The notes under the pieces were generated by a model. The model worked only from the letters and a program-made list of their open reading frames with translations. It had not been told where the DNA came from and did no database searches. A stretch of DNA of 64,000 bases from Pseudomonadota bacterium (GTDB lineage: Bacteria > Pseudomonadota > Gammaproteobacteria > Steroidobacterales > Steroidobacteraceae), in contig JAFEFN010000014.1 in NCBI GenBank assembly GCA_018240525.1, positions 482,487-546,486 of the forward strand. Reading direction: 5' to 3'. The position numbers were made by a program, and so were the translations under genes. Within the stretch, counting starts at the first letter, position 1. Each line of letters begins with the position of its first letter. Positions 24,654-32,476 of the stretch are shown here, piece after piece.

Positions 24654-25352
24654 ATGGTCATTTCCTTCCGCCCCCTGTCACGTCGCTCCCCGCCTGCAGT
24701 GGCACGCTGGGTCGCGCTCCTCGCGGCGACGGCACTGGCTGCTGCAACCGCCTCCGCCCGGCATCATCACGCGAAGGCCCACGAGGGCGCCGCGGGCGAG
24801 TTCGACTACTACCTGCTGAGCCTCTCCTGGGCCCCGACCTACTGCCTCACGCACGCGGATGACGGGGACGAATGCTCGAGCAAGGGCTACGGATTCGTGC
24901 TGCACGGGCTGTGGCCGCAGTACGCCGGTGGCGGATATCCCGAGCAGTGCCCGACGGACCAGGCGCTCTCGGCGGAGGCGGCCGCCAAGGGGCAGACCCT
25001 CTATCCCAGCCCACGCCTGATGTCGCACGAGTGGCAGGCACACGGCACGTGCAGCGGGCTGTCGGCGCTGGAATACTTTCGTACGGCGGATCGCGCGACG
25101 GCGAGCGTGCGGATTCCCCCCGCATTCGATGCTCCCCGTGCGGATGCCACGCTCACGGCCGCACAGATCACCGCGTTGTTCCGCAAGGCCAATCCTGCGC
25201 TGCCCGAGACGGCCCTGACCCTTGCCTGCAGCCGCGCCAACCTGTCCGAGATTCGCATCTGCCTGTCCCGCGATCTTGTCCCACAGGATTGCGGCCGCGG
25301 GGTGCATACAAGCTGTCCCGACGTGCCGTTGCAGATACCCGCCTCCCGCTAG
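24654..25352 (+). CDS. Ribonuclease T2 family protein, secreted
   Basis: 232 residues with an N-terminal signal (VARWVALLAATALAAATASA). Both catalytic blocks are present: CAS-I YGFVLHGLWPQ with His84, and CAS-II SHEWQAHGTC with His125, Glu126 and His130. The aromatic pattern YYLLSLSWAPTYC precedes CAS-I as in E. coli RNase I, and several cysteines could form disulfides. The enzyme would cleave RNA through 2',3'-cyclic intermediates in the periplasm or outside. That would feed the nucleoside uptake genes earlier in the window, though they are far apart. It ends before a perfect hairpin. Confidence 0.94.
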   Translation: MVISFRPLSRRSPPAVARWVALLAATALAAATASARHHHAKAHEGAAGEFDYYLLSLSWAPTYCLTHADDGDECSSKGYGFVLHGLWPQYAGGGYPEQCPTDQALSAEAAAKGQTLYPSPRLMSHEWQAHGTCSGLSALEYFRTADRATASVRIPPAFDAPRADATLTAAQITALFRKANPALPETALTLACSRANLSEIRICLSRDLVPQDCGRGVHTSCPDVPLQIPASR

Positions 25353-25437
25353 CGCTGGCCGTGATGCGCGGGGCTGCACCGATCGTGCACGCAAGCGGAC
25401 CGCCGGCGCGTCACGACGGCCCTGATCCGTGAGCCGA

Positions 25438-25464
25438 CACCCGCCGTGGTACGCACGGCGGGTG
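25438..25464. terminator. Perfect hairpin between convergent genes
   Basis: Ten-base arms CACCCGCCGT and ACGGCGGGTG with a seven-base loop, in the 126-base gap between RNase T2 (plus) and a hypothetical secreted protein (minus). It probably ends transcription from both sides. A strong T tract is lacking. Confidence 0.6.
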
Positions 25465-25478
25465 CCGGCAGGGGCGTT

Positions 25479-26006
25479 TCAGCTGATGGGCTGCCGGTCG
25501 CAGCGGACGGCGTTGTTCCAGTCCGCGAAGCTTCCCAGGGCATTGTCCTCCCAGGCCCAGACGTGCAGTTCGTAGAACGCCGGCAGGCCATACCGGTTGG
25601 GCGCGCCGATGAAGTTCATCAGATTGCCTTCCAGCGCCGGGACACCGCCGCTGGGATGCTGCTGCTGCCAGACGCTCTGGAGCACGATGAACTCGACGCC
25701 CACCAGGCGCAGGGCGCCGTTGGCCAGCGGTTCGTAGATCAGCGCCTCAGGCTGTTCGGCGTTCAAGATCCCCTTGTTGAGCCGGTCCACGAGGACGTAG
25801 TGCACGCCCATGGCCCCGTGGTCGGGTCCGCTCACGCAGGGCGTGGCGGGCACGAATCCCTGGGAGATCGCGACATTGACGTCCCGGTATACCGCGGTCG
25901 CCTCGCGTACCTTGCGAACCAGGGGAGAGGAGGACTCTCCGCCCCACGCGACCCAGGGCAGCATAACGGCCAACAGAAACAGAGACAGGCGATTGAAGAC
26001 TCGCAT
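25479..26006 (-). CDS. Hypothetical secreted protein
   Basis: About 175 residues from the second ATG, which has GGGGA at ideal spacing; an ATG six bases earlier overlaps that site. A signal peptide is clear (RLSLFLLAVMLPWVAWG). The mature part contains ATPCVSGPDHGAMGVHYV, EPLANGALRLVGVEFIVL and FYELHVWAWEDNALGSFADWN. I have seen such sequences only as uncharacterised secreted proteins; no catalytic motif is firmly recognisable. Two cysteines (in ATPC and near the C-terminus in AVRCD) could pair. It is alone on its strand after the oxidoreductase gene and ends at the hairpin it shares with RNase T2. Confidence 0.7.
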   Translation of the reverse strand: MRVFNRLSLFLLAVMLPWVAWGGESSSPLVRKVREATAVYRDVNVAISQGFVPATPCVSGPDHGAMGVHYVLVDRLNKGILNAEQPEALIYEPLANGALRLVGVEFIVLQSVWQQQHPSGGVPALEGNLMNFIGAPNRYGLPAFYELHVWAWEDNALGSFADWNNAVRCDRQPIS

Positions 26007-26283
26007 CGGCATTCCCCTTTCGAGTGTTTTTTGAAGAGCGCTCGGACCCGCGCGGGGTCAATCACCGCCGGGGCGTGGCCCCCGGGGATCGACTTCGCGT
26101 GGTGGGGACAATCCGCCTGCAGCGCCGGCAGGTCTTGAAGGGCGCCTGAATTCACCCTGAAATCTCGAGAAGCTCACCTCAAGGCGCATCACCGGGGCTC
26201 GGCGGGGCGCCATCCGACACGGGGCCGCCCCGGGTGAACCCGCACGCAGGCCCGCGGCCTCGGGGAGCCCCTCTTCCTGCCGG

Positions 26284-27681
26284 TCAGCTGCCCGTCGAGT
26301 CCAGCGGCTTCAGGTCATCGAGGACGGTTGGCAGCAGTTCGCTCACCGTCGGATGAATGCGCACGTGGCGCTGGAACTGCGGATACGGCATGCGTGCGTG
26401 GATGGCATCGAGCAGGGACTGCACCGCCTCGTCCGCGCCCGTGCCCAGCAGTGAGGCGCCCAGGATGCGCTTCGAGGACTTCTCGGCGTAGATCTTCAGG
26501 AAGCCTTCGGTCTCGCCCTTCTCCCTGGCGCGCGCCACGCGGGTCATGTCCAGTTTGCCCACGAGCGCCTCGATGCCGGCCTCCCGGATCTGCGCCTCGT
26601 TCATCCCGACCCTCCCCAGCGGCGGGTCGGTGAAGAGGGCGTAGATCGGGATCCGGTCGGTGTATTGCCGCCCGGCGTTCTCCAGCAGGTTGTCCGCGAC
26701 GATTTCGTAGTCGTTGTAGGCGGTGTGCGTGAAGGCGCCCTTGCCGTTGCAGTCGCCCAGGGCCCACACGTGCGGATTGGAGGTTCTGAGCCCCCCATCG
26801 ACCTCGATGTAGCCGCGCCCGTCGGTCCTGATGCCCGCCGCCTTGAGCCCAAGGTCCTCGGTATTCGGGACCCTCCCCACCGCCAGCAGGACATGGCTGC
26901 CCTGCTCCCGCGGTGCGCCCTCGCTGCACTCCAGCCCGACGGACAGGCCGTCGGTGTCCCGGTGCAGACTGATGCACTCGGCACCCCGCCGGAGCGCGAT
27001 GCCTTCGGCGGCGAGGATGTGTGCGATGCACTCGGAGACATCGGGGTCCTCGCGCCCGAGCAGGTGTTCTCCCATTTCCACCACGGTCACGCGGCTGCCG
27101 AAACGGCGGAACATCTGCGCGAACTCAAGACCCACGTAGCTGCCGCCGATGACGATGAGGTGATCCGGCAGCGTGGCCAGGTCCATCACGCTGAGGTTGG
27201 TGAGGTAGGGAATCGAGCCGATTCCTGGCAGGTCGGGCACCCGTGGCCGGCCGCCCACGTCGAGGAAGATCCTGTCAGCGGCGATTGCCGTGTCCGCCAC
27301 CTGGAGCGTCCGGGGGCCCGTGAAGCGCGCGTGGCCCCGGTAGATCCTCGTGTGGGCAAGCCCCTGCATCCACTTCTCGAGGCCCTCGCGGGAACTGAGC
27401 ACCAACCTGTCCTTGCGCGTCTTGACCGCCGCCATGTCCACCGCAGGCGTCCCGGACAGCAGGACACCGTAGTCGCGGGCGCGCCGCGCGATCTGCGCCG
27501 CATAGGCACTGGCGACCATGGCCTTGGTCGGCGTACAGCCGTTGTTCACGCAGGTCCCGCCGAACGCCCCTCTCTCGATGATGGCCACCGTCATGCCGTG
27601 CTTCGACAGGCGCGCCGCCAGCGCCGGGCCCGCCTGGCCCATCCCCACCACGGCCGCATCGAAACGCGTGCTCATCGCCAC
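26284..27681 (-). CDS. Pyridine nucleotide-disulfide oxidoreductase (mercuric-reductase/dihydrolipoyl-dehydrogenase-like)
   Basis: 465 residues. FAD-binding VVGMGQAGPALAARLSKHG is followed by the redox-active pair in GGTCVNNGCTPTKAM. An NAD(P) site, IVIGGSYVGLEFAQMFRRFG, lies mid-protein. The second flavin contact is NPHVWALGDCNGKGAFTHTA, and the dimer-interface His-x4-E (RIHPTVSELLPT) is present. The NNGC form of the disulfide motif is typical of a generic FAD-containing oxidoreductase subgroup, not of true lipoamide dehydrogenase (usually NVGC). The paired C-terminal cysteines of MerA are missing, so mercury reduction is unlikely. Substrate unknown; a single-gene transcript. Confidence 0.88.
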   Translation of the reverse strand: MAMSTRFDAAVVGMGQAGPALAARLSKHGMTVAIIERGAFGGTCVNNGCTPTKAMVASAYAAQIARRARDYGVLLSGTPAVDMAAVKTRKDRLVLSSREGLEKWMQGLAHTRIYRGHARFTGPRTLQVADTAIAADRIFLDVGGRPRVPDLPGIGSIPYLTNLSVMDLATLPDHLIVIGGSYVGLEFAQMFRRFGSRVTVVEMGEHLLGREDPDVSECIAHILAAEGIALRRGAECISLHRDTDGLSVGLECSEGAPREQGSHVLLAVGRVPNTEDLGLKAAGIRTDGRGYIEVDGGLRTSNPHVWALGDCNGKGAFTHTAYNDYEIVADNLLENAGRQYTDRIPIYALFTDPPLGRVGMNEAQIREAGIEALVGKLDMTRVARAREKGETEGFLKIYAEKSSKRILGASLLGTGADEAVQSLLDAIHARMPYPQFQRHVRIHPTVSELLPTVLDDLKPLDSTGS

Positions 27682-27905
27682 AGGCTACCCCCGGGCCCGA
27701 ACTGAGATCGGCTCCATCCCATACAGTGAGTCCGTTGCGTCCCTCGGCTCCCGAATCGCCCATACCCTACCCCAGCCCCCGGGCCCTGCGACAACGGGAC
27801 GATCAGGAGGCTCTGCGTCAGAAGATCGCCCGGCACCCGTCGGATTTCCTGCCGCGGCGTTGCAGCAGCCGCGAGCCGTGCCCGGGGTGCTGCGGGCGTA
27901 GCGGC

Positions 27906-28556
27906 CTAATTCGCCCGCCGCTGCTGGAAGCGGCGTGCTTTCGCGCGGTTCCCGCAGACCTTCATGTTGCACCAGCGCCGCGTGTGGTTTTTGCTCGTGT
28001 CGAGGAACAGCCATCGGCACGTGTCGGCCTCGCAGTGGCGCACGCGCGCCAGGGCGTCGGACAACATCAGCTCGGAAGCCGCCTGGGCCAGCAGGCCGAC
28101 CGGGAGTGCCGGCGCCCTGAGCTGCTCGGGGCGCCACTGCCATTCCAACCGCGCAGGGGCCCCGCCCTCTGCGCGGACCCAGCGCAGATTCTCCGGCCGC
28201 TCCGCCTCCTGAAAACATCGTCCCAACCGGTCGAGGTCGGCGGACGCTGGGTCCCGCCCGCCCACCTGGGCGTACAGCACGCTCGCCATGGCCTCCCGCA
28301 GCTCGATCGCCGACCGCAGTGCCCGGGCCCCTGCCTCCACGGCGACTTCGTCGGCGAGGACTCGCTGCCGGGAGGGATCCAGCAAACCGGCCTCGCGCGC
28401 GAATCGCAGCAGCGCCGCATAGTCGCCGAGCAGTTCCGTCCTCCGCTCCGGGTCGAAGCGGTGGTCGAGCGTATTTACGAAGTCCAGCGCCGGGTGGCCG
28501 CCGCACCGGTCGAACGGAACCGGGGACATATAAGAAGTATGGATGCTCATAACCAT
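27906..28556 (-). CDS. CGNR zinc-finger transcriptional regulator (ABATE domain)
   Basis: 216 residues. The N-terminal part (HPALDFVNTLDHRFDPERRTELLGDYAALLRFA) is the ABATE ligand-sensing domain. The C-terminus has the CGNR finger: CEADTCRWLFLDTSKNHTRRWC followed by the namesake CGNRAKARRF. Such proteins are thought to be stress-responsive regulators of neighbouring transporters. It diverges from a DMT exporter with only 54 bases between, and an inverted repeat overlaps its own start, suggesting autoregulation. Three candidate ATGs exist (28556, 28550 and 28529); none has a strong ribosome binding site. Confidence 0.85.
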   Translation of the reverse strand: MVMSIHTSYMSPVPFDRCGGHPALDFVNTLDHRFDPERRTELLGDYAALLRFAREAGLLDPSRQRVLADEVAVEAGARALRSAIELREAMASVLYAQVGGRDPASADLDRLGRCFQEAERPENLRWVRAEGGAPARLEWQWRPEQLRAPALPVGLLAQAASELMLSDALARVRHCEADTCRWLFLDTSKNHTRRWCNMKVCGNRAKARRFQQRRAN

Positions 28557-28577
28557 TTATTATCATTTCAATGGTTA
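28550..28577. promoter_or_regulatory. Inverted repeat operator candidate between CGNR regulator and exporter
   Basis: TAACCAT and ATGGTTA are perfect seven-base arms with a 14-base A/T-rich spacer (TTATTATCATTTCA). It covers the start codon of the CGNR gene and lies just upstream of the exporter gene. This A/T-rich spot stands out in G+C-rich DNA and is the obvious place for both a promoter and a repressor site. Confidence 0.5.
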
Positions 28578-28610
28578 CTTTTAAAGGGCAGGCCGCTAAT
28601 ATAACCTCCT

Positions 28611-29588
28611 ATGAGCATTTTTACGGTTATCTCGTCGGTGCCCCGCGCCGCGAGGACCCTGGACGTGCGGGTGATCCTGGCCTTCGCGGCGATCTATGTC
28701 CTGTGGGGAGGCACGTTCCTCGCCATCCGGGTCGCGGTGCTCGAAGTCCCGCCGCTCTATGCCAGCGGCGTGCGCTTTTTCATCGCGGGCGGCCTGCTGT
28801 ACCTGTTCATGCGATGGCGCGGGGAGCCGGTGCCCAGCGCGGTGCAGTGGCGAGGCCTCGCGTTCGCGGCGCTTTCCATGTTCGTGGTGACCTATGCCGC
28901 GCTGTTCTGGGCCGAGCAGTACGTCGCCTCGGGCCTGACCTCCATCATCGAGGCAACCCTGCCGATCACCACCATCGCCCTCGAGGTCTTCGTCTTTCGC
29001 CAGCAGCCGTTCCGCTGGCGGACGGCGACCGCGGTCGTGCTGGGGTTTGCCGGCGTTGCGTTCCTGCTGTTTCGCGACGACGGCCCGCCGATCGCCGTCG
29101 TGCCCTGCATCGTGATCCTCGTGGCCGGTGTCTCCTGGTCCATCGGCGCCGTCCTGACACGGACGCTGCCGCGCCCCCGCTCGGCCGCCCTGGCCGCGGG
29201 GGCGCAGATGCTCCTGGGCGGCGCGGTGCTGCTGGTGCTGTCAGCGCTCACCGGCGAGCTGCACGCCTGGCCGGCCATTTCGGTGCGCGCGGGCCTGGCA
29301 CTGCTGTACCTGGTCACCGCCGGCTCGCTGGTCGCTTTCACGGCCTACCTGTGGCTGCTGACCCGCATGTCGGCGACCCGGGTGGCGAGCCATGCGTACA
29401 TCAACCCGCTCGTGGCCGTTGCACTCGGATACTTCGCCGCGGGCGAGGTCGTGACGCCGCGGATGCTGTTCGCCGCGGCACTGGTGCTGACGGGGGTCGT
29501 TCTGCTACTGACGCCGCCGCGGGCTGCGCGGCCTGCTGCTTCAATCCGGAGGCTGGACCATGCCCATACTGAGAATCTGGCGCGCTGA
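28611..29588 (+). CDS. DMT-superfamily (EamA) exporter
   Basis: 325 residues with ten predicted membrane helices as two EamA repeats: IYVLWGGTFLAIRVAVLEVPPLY at the first repeat start, and VSWSIGAVLTRTLPRPRSAAL at the second. The segment YINPLVAVALGYFAAGEVV is the conserved end of repeat two. Members export amino acids, metabolites or drugs. It is opposite a CGNR-type regulator. The start is preceded by CCTCCT, not by a purine-rich site, so translation initiation may be weak or use another signal. It overlaps the next gene by 29 bases. Confidence 0.88.
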   Translation: MSIFTVISSVPRAARTLDVRVILAFAAIYVLWGGTFLAIRVAVLEVPPLYASGVRFFIAGGLLYLFMRWRGEPVPSAVQWRGLAFAALSMFVVTYAALFWAEQYVASGLTSIIEATLPITTIALEVFVFRQQPFRWRTATAVVLGFAGVAFLLFRDDGPPIAVVPCIVILVAGVSWSIGAVLTRTLPRPRSAALAAGAQMLLGGAVLLVLSALTGELHAWPAISVRAGLALLYLVTAGSLVAFTAYLWLLTRMSATRVASHAYINPLVAVALGYFAAGEVVTPRMLFAAALVLTGVVLLLTPPRAARPAASIRRLDHAHTENLAR

Positions 29589-29910
29589 GATCCGGCGCGC
29601 GCTGCGACACGAGTACCTCGACTATCTCCAGGCCACCGGCGTCGCCGCCTACCAGGCGACTCCGGGCAACCTCGGCACCTCGATCGCCATGCGCGATCTG
29701 GATGAGGAGCGCAGCGAGGTCGCGACACTGAGCTGGTGGACCGGTATGGATGCGATCCGCCAGTTCGCCGGGGATGCGACCGAGCGCGCCCGCTACTTTC
29801 CCGAGGATGACCGCTTCCTCCTCACCCGCCCCGACACCGTCGTCCACTTCGACGCCACGCTTTCGGTAACGACGGCAGGGGGCGTACGCACCACCGGAGA
29901 GACCCCATGA
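29560..29910 (+). CDS. Small ABM-like alpha/beta barrel protein
   Basis: 116 residues. The pattern ILRIWRAEIRRALRHEYLDYL, QATPGNLGTSIAMRDLDEERSEVATLSWW and a helix IRQFAGD fits the antibiotic-biosynthesis-monooxygenase dimeric barrel. Similar proteins are often annotated only by fold. Its start lies inside the last 29 bases of the exporter gene, in another frame, so the two are expressed together. It may act on, or bind, the compound exported. The fold assignment is fairly safe, activity unknown. Confidence 0.72.
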   Translation: MPILRIWRAEIRRALRHEYLDYLQATGVAAYQATPGNLGTSIAMRDLDEERSEVATLSWWTGMDAIRQFAGDATERARYFPEDDRFLLTRPDTVVHFDATLSVTTAGGVRTTGETP

Positions 29911-30089
29911 CCGCCCATCTTGCAAGAACCCGACGCCTGTGGACCGCCGCACGGGTGGTTCTCGAACCCCTGCGGCGGCGATTCCCCACCCAGGAAAGGT
30001 CGCCCTCGATCGAGTGTCGCGGGGGCGGGGCCGGGGATGCCGAACCGGCCCACTGGGTCGAAAAGGTGCGACTGAGCGCACCGCGCTGA
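29907..30089 (+). CDS. Small ORF coupled to the ABM-like gene (uncertain)
   Basis: A 60-residue frame whose ATG overlaps the upstream stop (ATGA), with GGAGA seven bases before it. The product is arginine-rich with no recognisable domain (begins MTAHLARTRRLWTAARVV). The coupling supports reality; the lack of conserved features and an Arg-rich composition typical of chance frames in G+C-rich DNA argue against it. Confidence 0.25.
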   Translation: MTAHLARTRRLWTAARVVLEPLRRRFPTQERSPSIECRGGGAGDAEPAHWVEKVRLSAPR

Positions 30090-30132
30090 GCGTCGCGCCT
30101 GCCGCCGGCGCGGCTCGGGCGTGATGCGAGCC

Positions 30133-32094
30133 TTACTGCAGCACGCCGATCTTCCGCAGGTCCTGCAGGTATTCGACCACCAGCTCGGTCGGTATGGCGC
30201 CAAACTCCGCGGACAGTTCCGCGGCGATCTGCCGCGCGGTTCGTTTGCCGTCGACGAAGTTCAGCGCCTCGTAGGAATACTGCTCGCCATCGCCCCATTC
30301 ACCCTCGAAGGCGAGCAGGCGCGGCGGCGCAATCCCGGCCGCCCGGGCGTGACTTGCGAAGTAGTCGTAACCGAAGACGGTCAGGGGCCCCTTCGGTGCC
30401 GGCAGCCGGCGGTACACCGTGTCGGCGCCTTCCGGAGCCTGCGGCCGAGAGCGCACCCGCTGGCTCGGGTCCCCCCGCCCGTGTGCTGCCTTCGCGAACG
30501 TGCCGACGGAGGCGGCCACGCCCTGCTCGTACGCGTCCCGCGGGGCCGCCGGGGTCTGGCGGTCCAGGGCGAGCACCTCGCGCGAGAGTCGGCCGCGGGC
30601 GACCGCCTGCCGTGCGGCCAGGATATCGTGCGAGGAGAACTGAGCGAGGAAGTAGCCACTGGCGGCGCCGATGAACGCCGCCCTGCGCAACTTGGTCGGA
30701 TCGATGTTGGCCGCGGTGTCGAAGTTGGTATGGATGTAGCGGTCCGGCCAGTCGTTGAGGTAGATGCAGGGGATGCCGAAGGAGGAATCCTGATAGACCT
30801 CGTGATCGCTGCCCATCGTGTACGTGGCATAGACGGCCTGCAGGGGTTCCTTCCCGCCCTCCGGCGCCACCAGGGGCCAGTCGGCCTTCCCGGTGGCCGC
30901 AAACGCGTATGACTCGCTGTTCACCCAGTCGGCGAAGGCCCAGGCAACGTCGTGCACGAACGATGGCAGGGACATCGGCCCCTGCGTCACGTGGAACACC
31001 GCCTTCGTGACCGGCCCGCCGCCGACCATGTCCATGTGGATGGCCGCCCGGATCCGCTGCGCCAGTTCCGGCCTGGCATTCAAAAGCGTCACCGTGCCCT
31101 CGATCTCGGGCGTCCAGATGAAGCGGATCGTGCGCGCCGGTCGCGCCAGCCGGCCCTCGGTGATCAGCTTCTGGAGCGTCCGGGCCACCTCGAGGATGGC
31201 GACGCAGCCGCTGGCGTTATCGTTCGCGCCCGGGCGCTGGTGATCGAGGTGGCAGGAGAATGCAATCTCCTGTTGCTTCAGTTGCGGGTCCGCGCCCTCG
31301 ATCACCCCCGTCACGAGCTCGTAAGACCCCGGGTGCTGGCCCGCCTTGACGCGCGCGTGCAGCGTGAGGCTCTCGCCTCGCCCGAGCCGCTCCTGCAGGG
31401 CGCGCGCGGTCTTCAGCGAGACCATGAAGGCGAAGGTCGGATGGGCCGAGAAGGTTTCGAGGTGCCCCCAGCGCACCAGATTATCGTCCTCGCCCCACCA
31501 GGCGGTGCGCTGGTTCTGGGCGTAGCTGACGATCCCCGCGGCCTGGTACCGGCCGATCGCCGTCTCCTGCACCTCGGCAGGCTGCTCGCTGGTCAGCACC
31601 AGCTTTCCGCGGACCGCCTTGCCGGCATAGTCGCTGTCCTGGGTTCCCCGACCGACGTCCACGAGCTCCGTGGTGAGGTCCGCGGATTCGCTGTCCTCCG
31701 CGAGCGCCACCGGTTGGGCGGCGTAGCTGGCGAGGGTCCGTTCCGGCCCGCTGCCGACCTCGGTCAGATCGCCCTGCTCGGCATCCCACGCCTGACGGGA
31801 CCGCTGCGTCCCGTAGAACGTCCGCCCGTCGGCCGGGAACTGCAGGATCTGCACGTCCGCCAGGCCATAGGCCCTTGCGCGCTCGGCGACCAGCTCGGCG
31901 GCCGCGTGGAAGCCCTGCGAGCCGCGCTGGCGGTGATAGCGCACGATGCCCTCGAGGTTTCTCTTGGCCGTCTCGCCGCTCAGCTCGTCGGCCAGTGCGG
32001 CAACCACGCCCGGCGCGAGCAGCGGCGGGGTATGCGCGGCTGCGGCGCCCGCACATACGACCAGGACGGCAGGGAGCAATCGGATCGAGGGCAC
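30133..32094 (-). CDS. M28-family zinc aminopeptidase-like exported peptidase
   Basis: 653 residues with a signal peptide (LLPAVLVVCAGAAAA). A protease-associated insert probably covers about residues 130-200. The catalytic domain has HLDHQRPGANDNASG for the first His and bridging Asp, EIEG for the glutamates, HMDMVGG for the next Asp and YIHTNFDT for the final His: the full M28 two-zinc set. The C-terminal 150 residues add a helical region of unknown role (ending DLRKIGVLQ). It would trim peptides in the periplasm. Monocistronic; the 380 bases upstream hold no supported gene. Confidence 0.88.
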   Translation of the reverse strand: MPSIRLLPAVLVVCAGAAAAHTPPLLAPGVVAALADELSGETAKRNLEGIVRYHRQRGSQGFHAAAELVAERARAYGLADVQILQFPADGRTFYGTQRSRQAWDAEQGDLTEVGSGPERTLASYAAQPVALAEDSESADLTTELVDVGRGTQDSDYAGKAVRGKLVLTSEQPAEVQETAIGRYQAAGIVSYAQNQRTAWWGEDDNLVRWGHLETFSAHPTFAFMVSLKTARALQERLGRGESLTLHARVKAGQHPGSYELVTGVIEGADPQLKQQEIAFSCHLDHQRPGANDNASGCVAILEVARTLQKLITEGRLARPARTIRFIWTPEIEGTVTLLNARPELAQRIRAAIHMDMVGGGPVTKAVFHVTQGPMSLPSFVHDVAWAFADWVNSESYAFAATGKADWPLVAPEGGKEPLQAVYATYTMGSDHEVYQDSSFGIPCIYLNDWPDRYIHTNFDTAANIDPTKLRRAAFIGAASGYFLAQFSSHDILAARQAVARGRLSREVLALDRQTPAAPRDAYEQGVAASVGTFAKAAHGRGDPSQRVRSRPQAPEGADTVYRRLPAPKGPLTVFGYDYFASHARAAGIAPPRLLAFEGEWGDGEQYSYEALNFVDGKRTARQIAAELSAEFGAIPTELVVEYLQDLRKIGVLQ

Positions 32095-32146
32095 ATCAGT
32101 CCTTTCGCGGCGCTGCTGGATCGGGATCGGGCGGTCCTACCGCAGT

Positions 32147-32206
32147 CTGACGGTCGCGCGCGCCCGCGGATGATCGCAGGAAAGCTACGCCAAAGCCTGA
32201 CGGTCG
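32147..32206. other. Gene-free stretch with a spaced direct repeat
   Basis: Between the peptidase start and the phospholipase D gene about 380 bases lack a supported gene. Two copies of CTGACGGTCG start at 32147 and 32197, 50 bases apart (about five helical turns). They may be regulator sites for the divergent genes. Nothing else was recognised there apart from a short frame ending at 32480. Confidence 0.3.
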
Positions 32207-32476
32207 GTTCAGGATGCAGCGCTGCGCTGACCGCGGCGCGAGAACCTCACCCATGCCGGGCTCCGCGGGAGCCCCGCGTGGAGTGCCCGGGGCCGGGCCG
32301 CCGGGCCTTGCCGCGACGCCAGAGACGGACTACACACCTTTCGGCATGAAGCCGCTTCGCCATGGGACGGCCACGCCTCAGTCTGTGCACGTCGAGCTCG
32401 GGCACGACCCGGAGGGTCCACCGCGGGTGATCTTGGGTTCAACCATGAGGATGGGTGCGTTATCAGTATCTGCACG

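Noticed and set aside
26013..26283. Possible small gene or RNA in the 270-base gap
   Set aside because: Only G+C-rich sequence without a convincing start, ribosome binding site or strong fold was seen.
26284..27681. Mercuric reductase
   Set aside because: The redox pair resembles MerA, but the C-terminal cysteine pair and the heavy-metal domain are missing and no mer genes are nearby.
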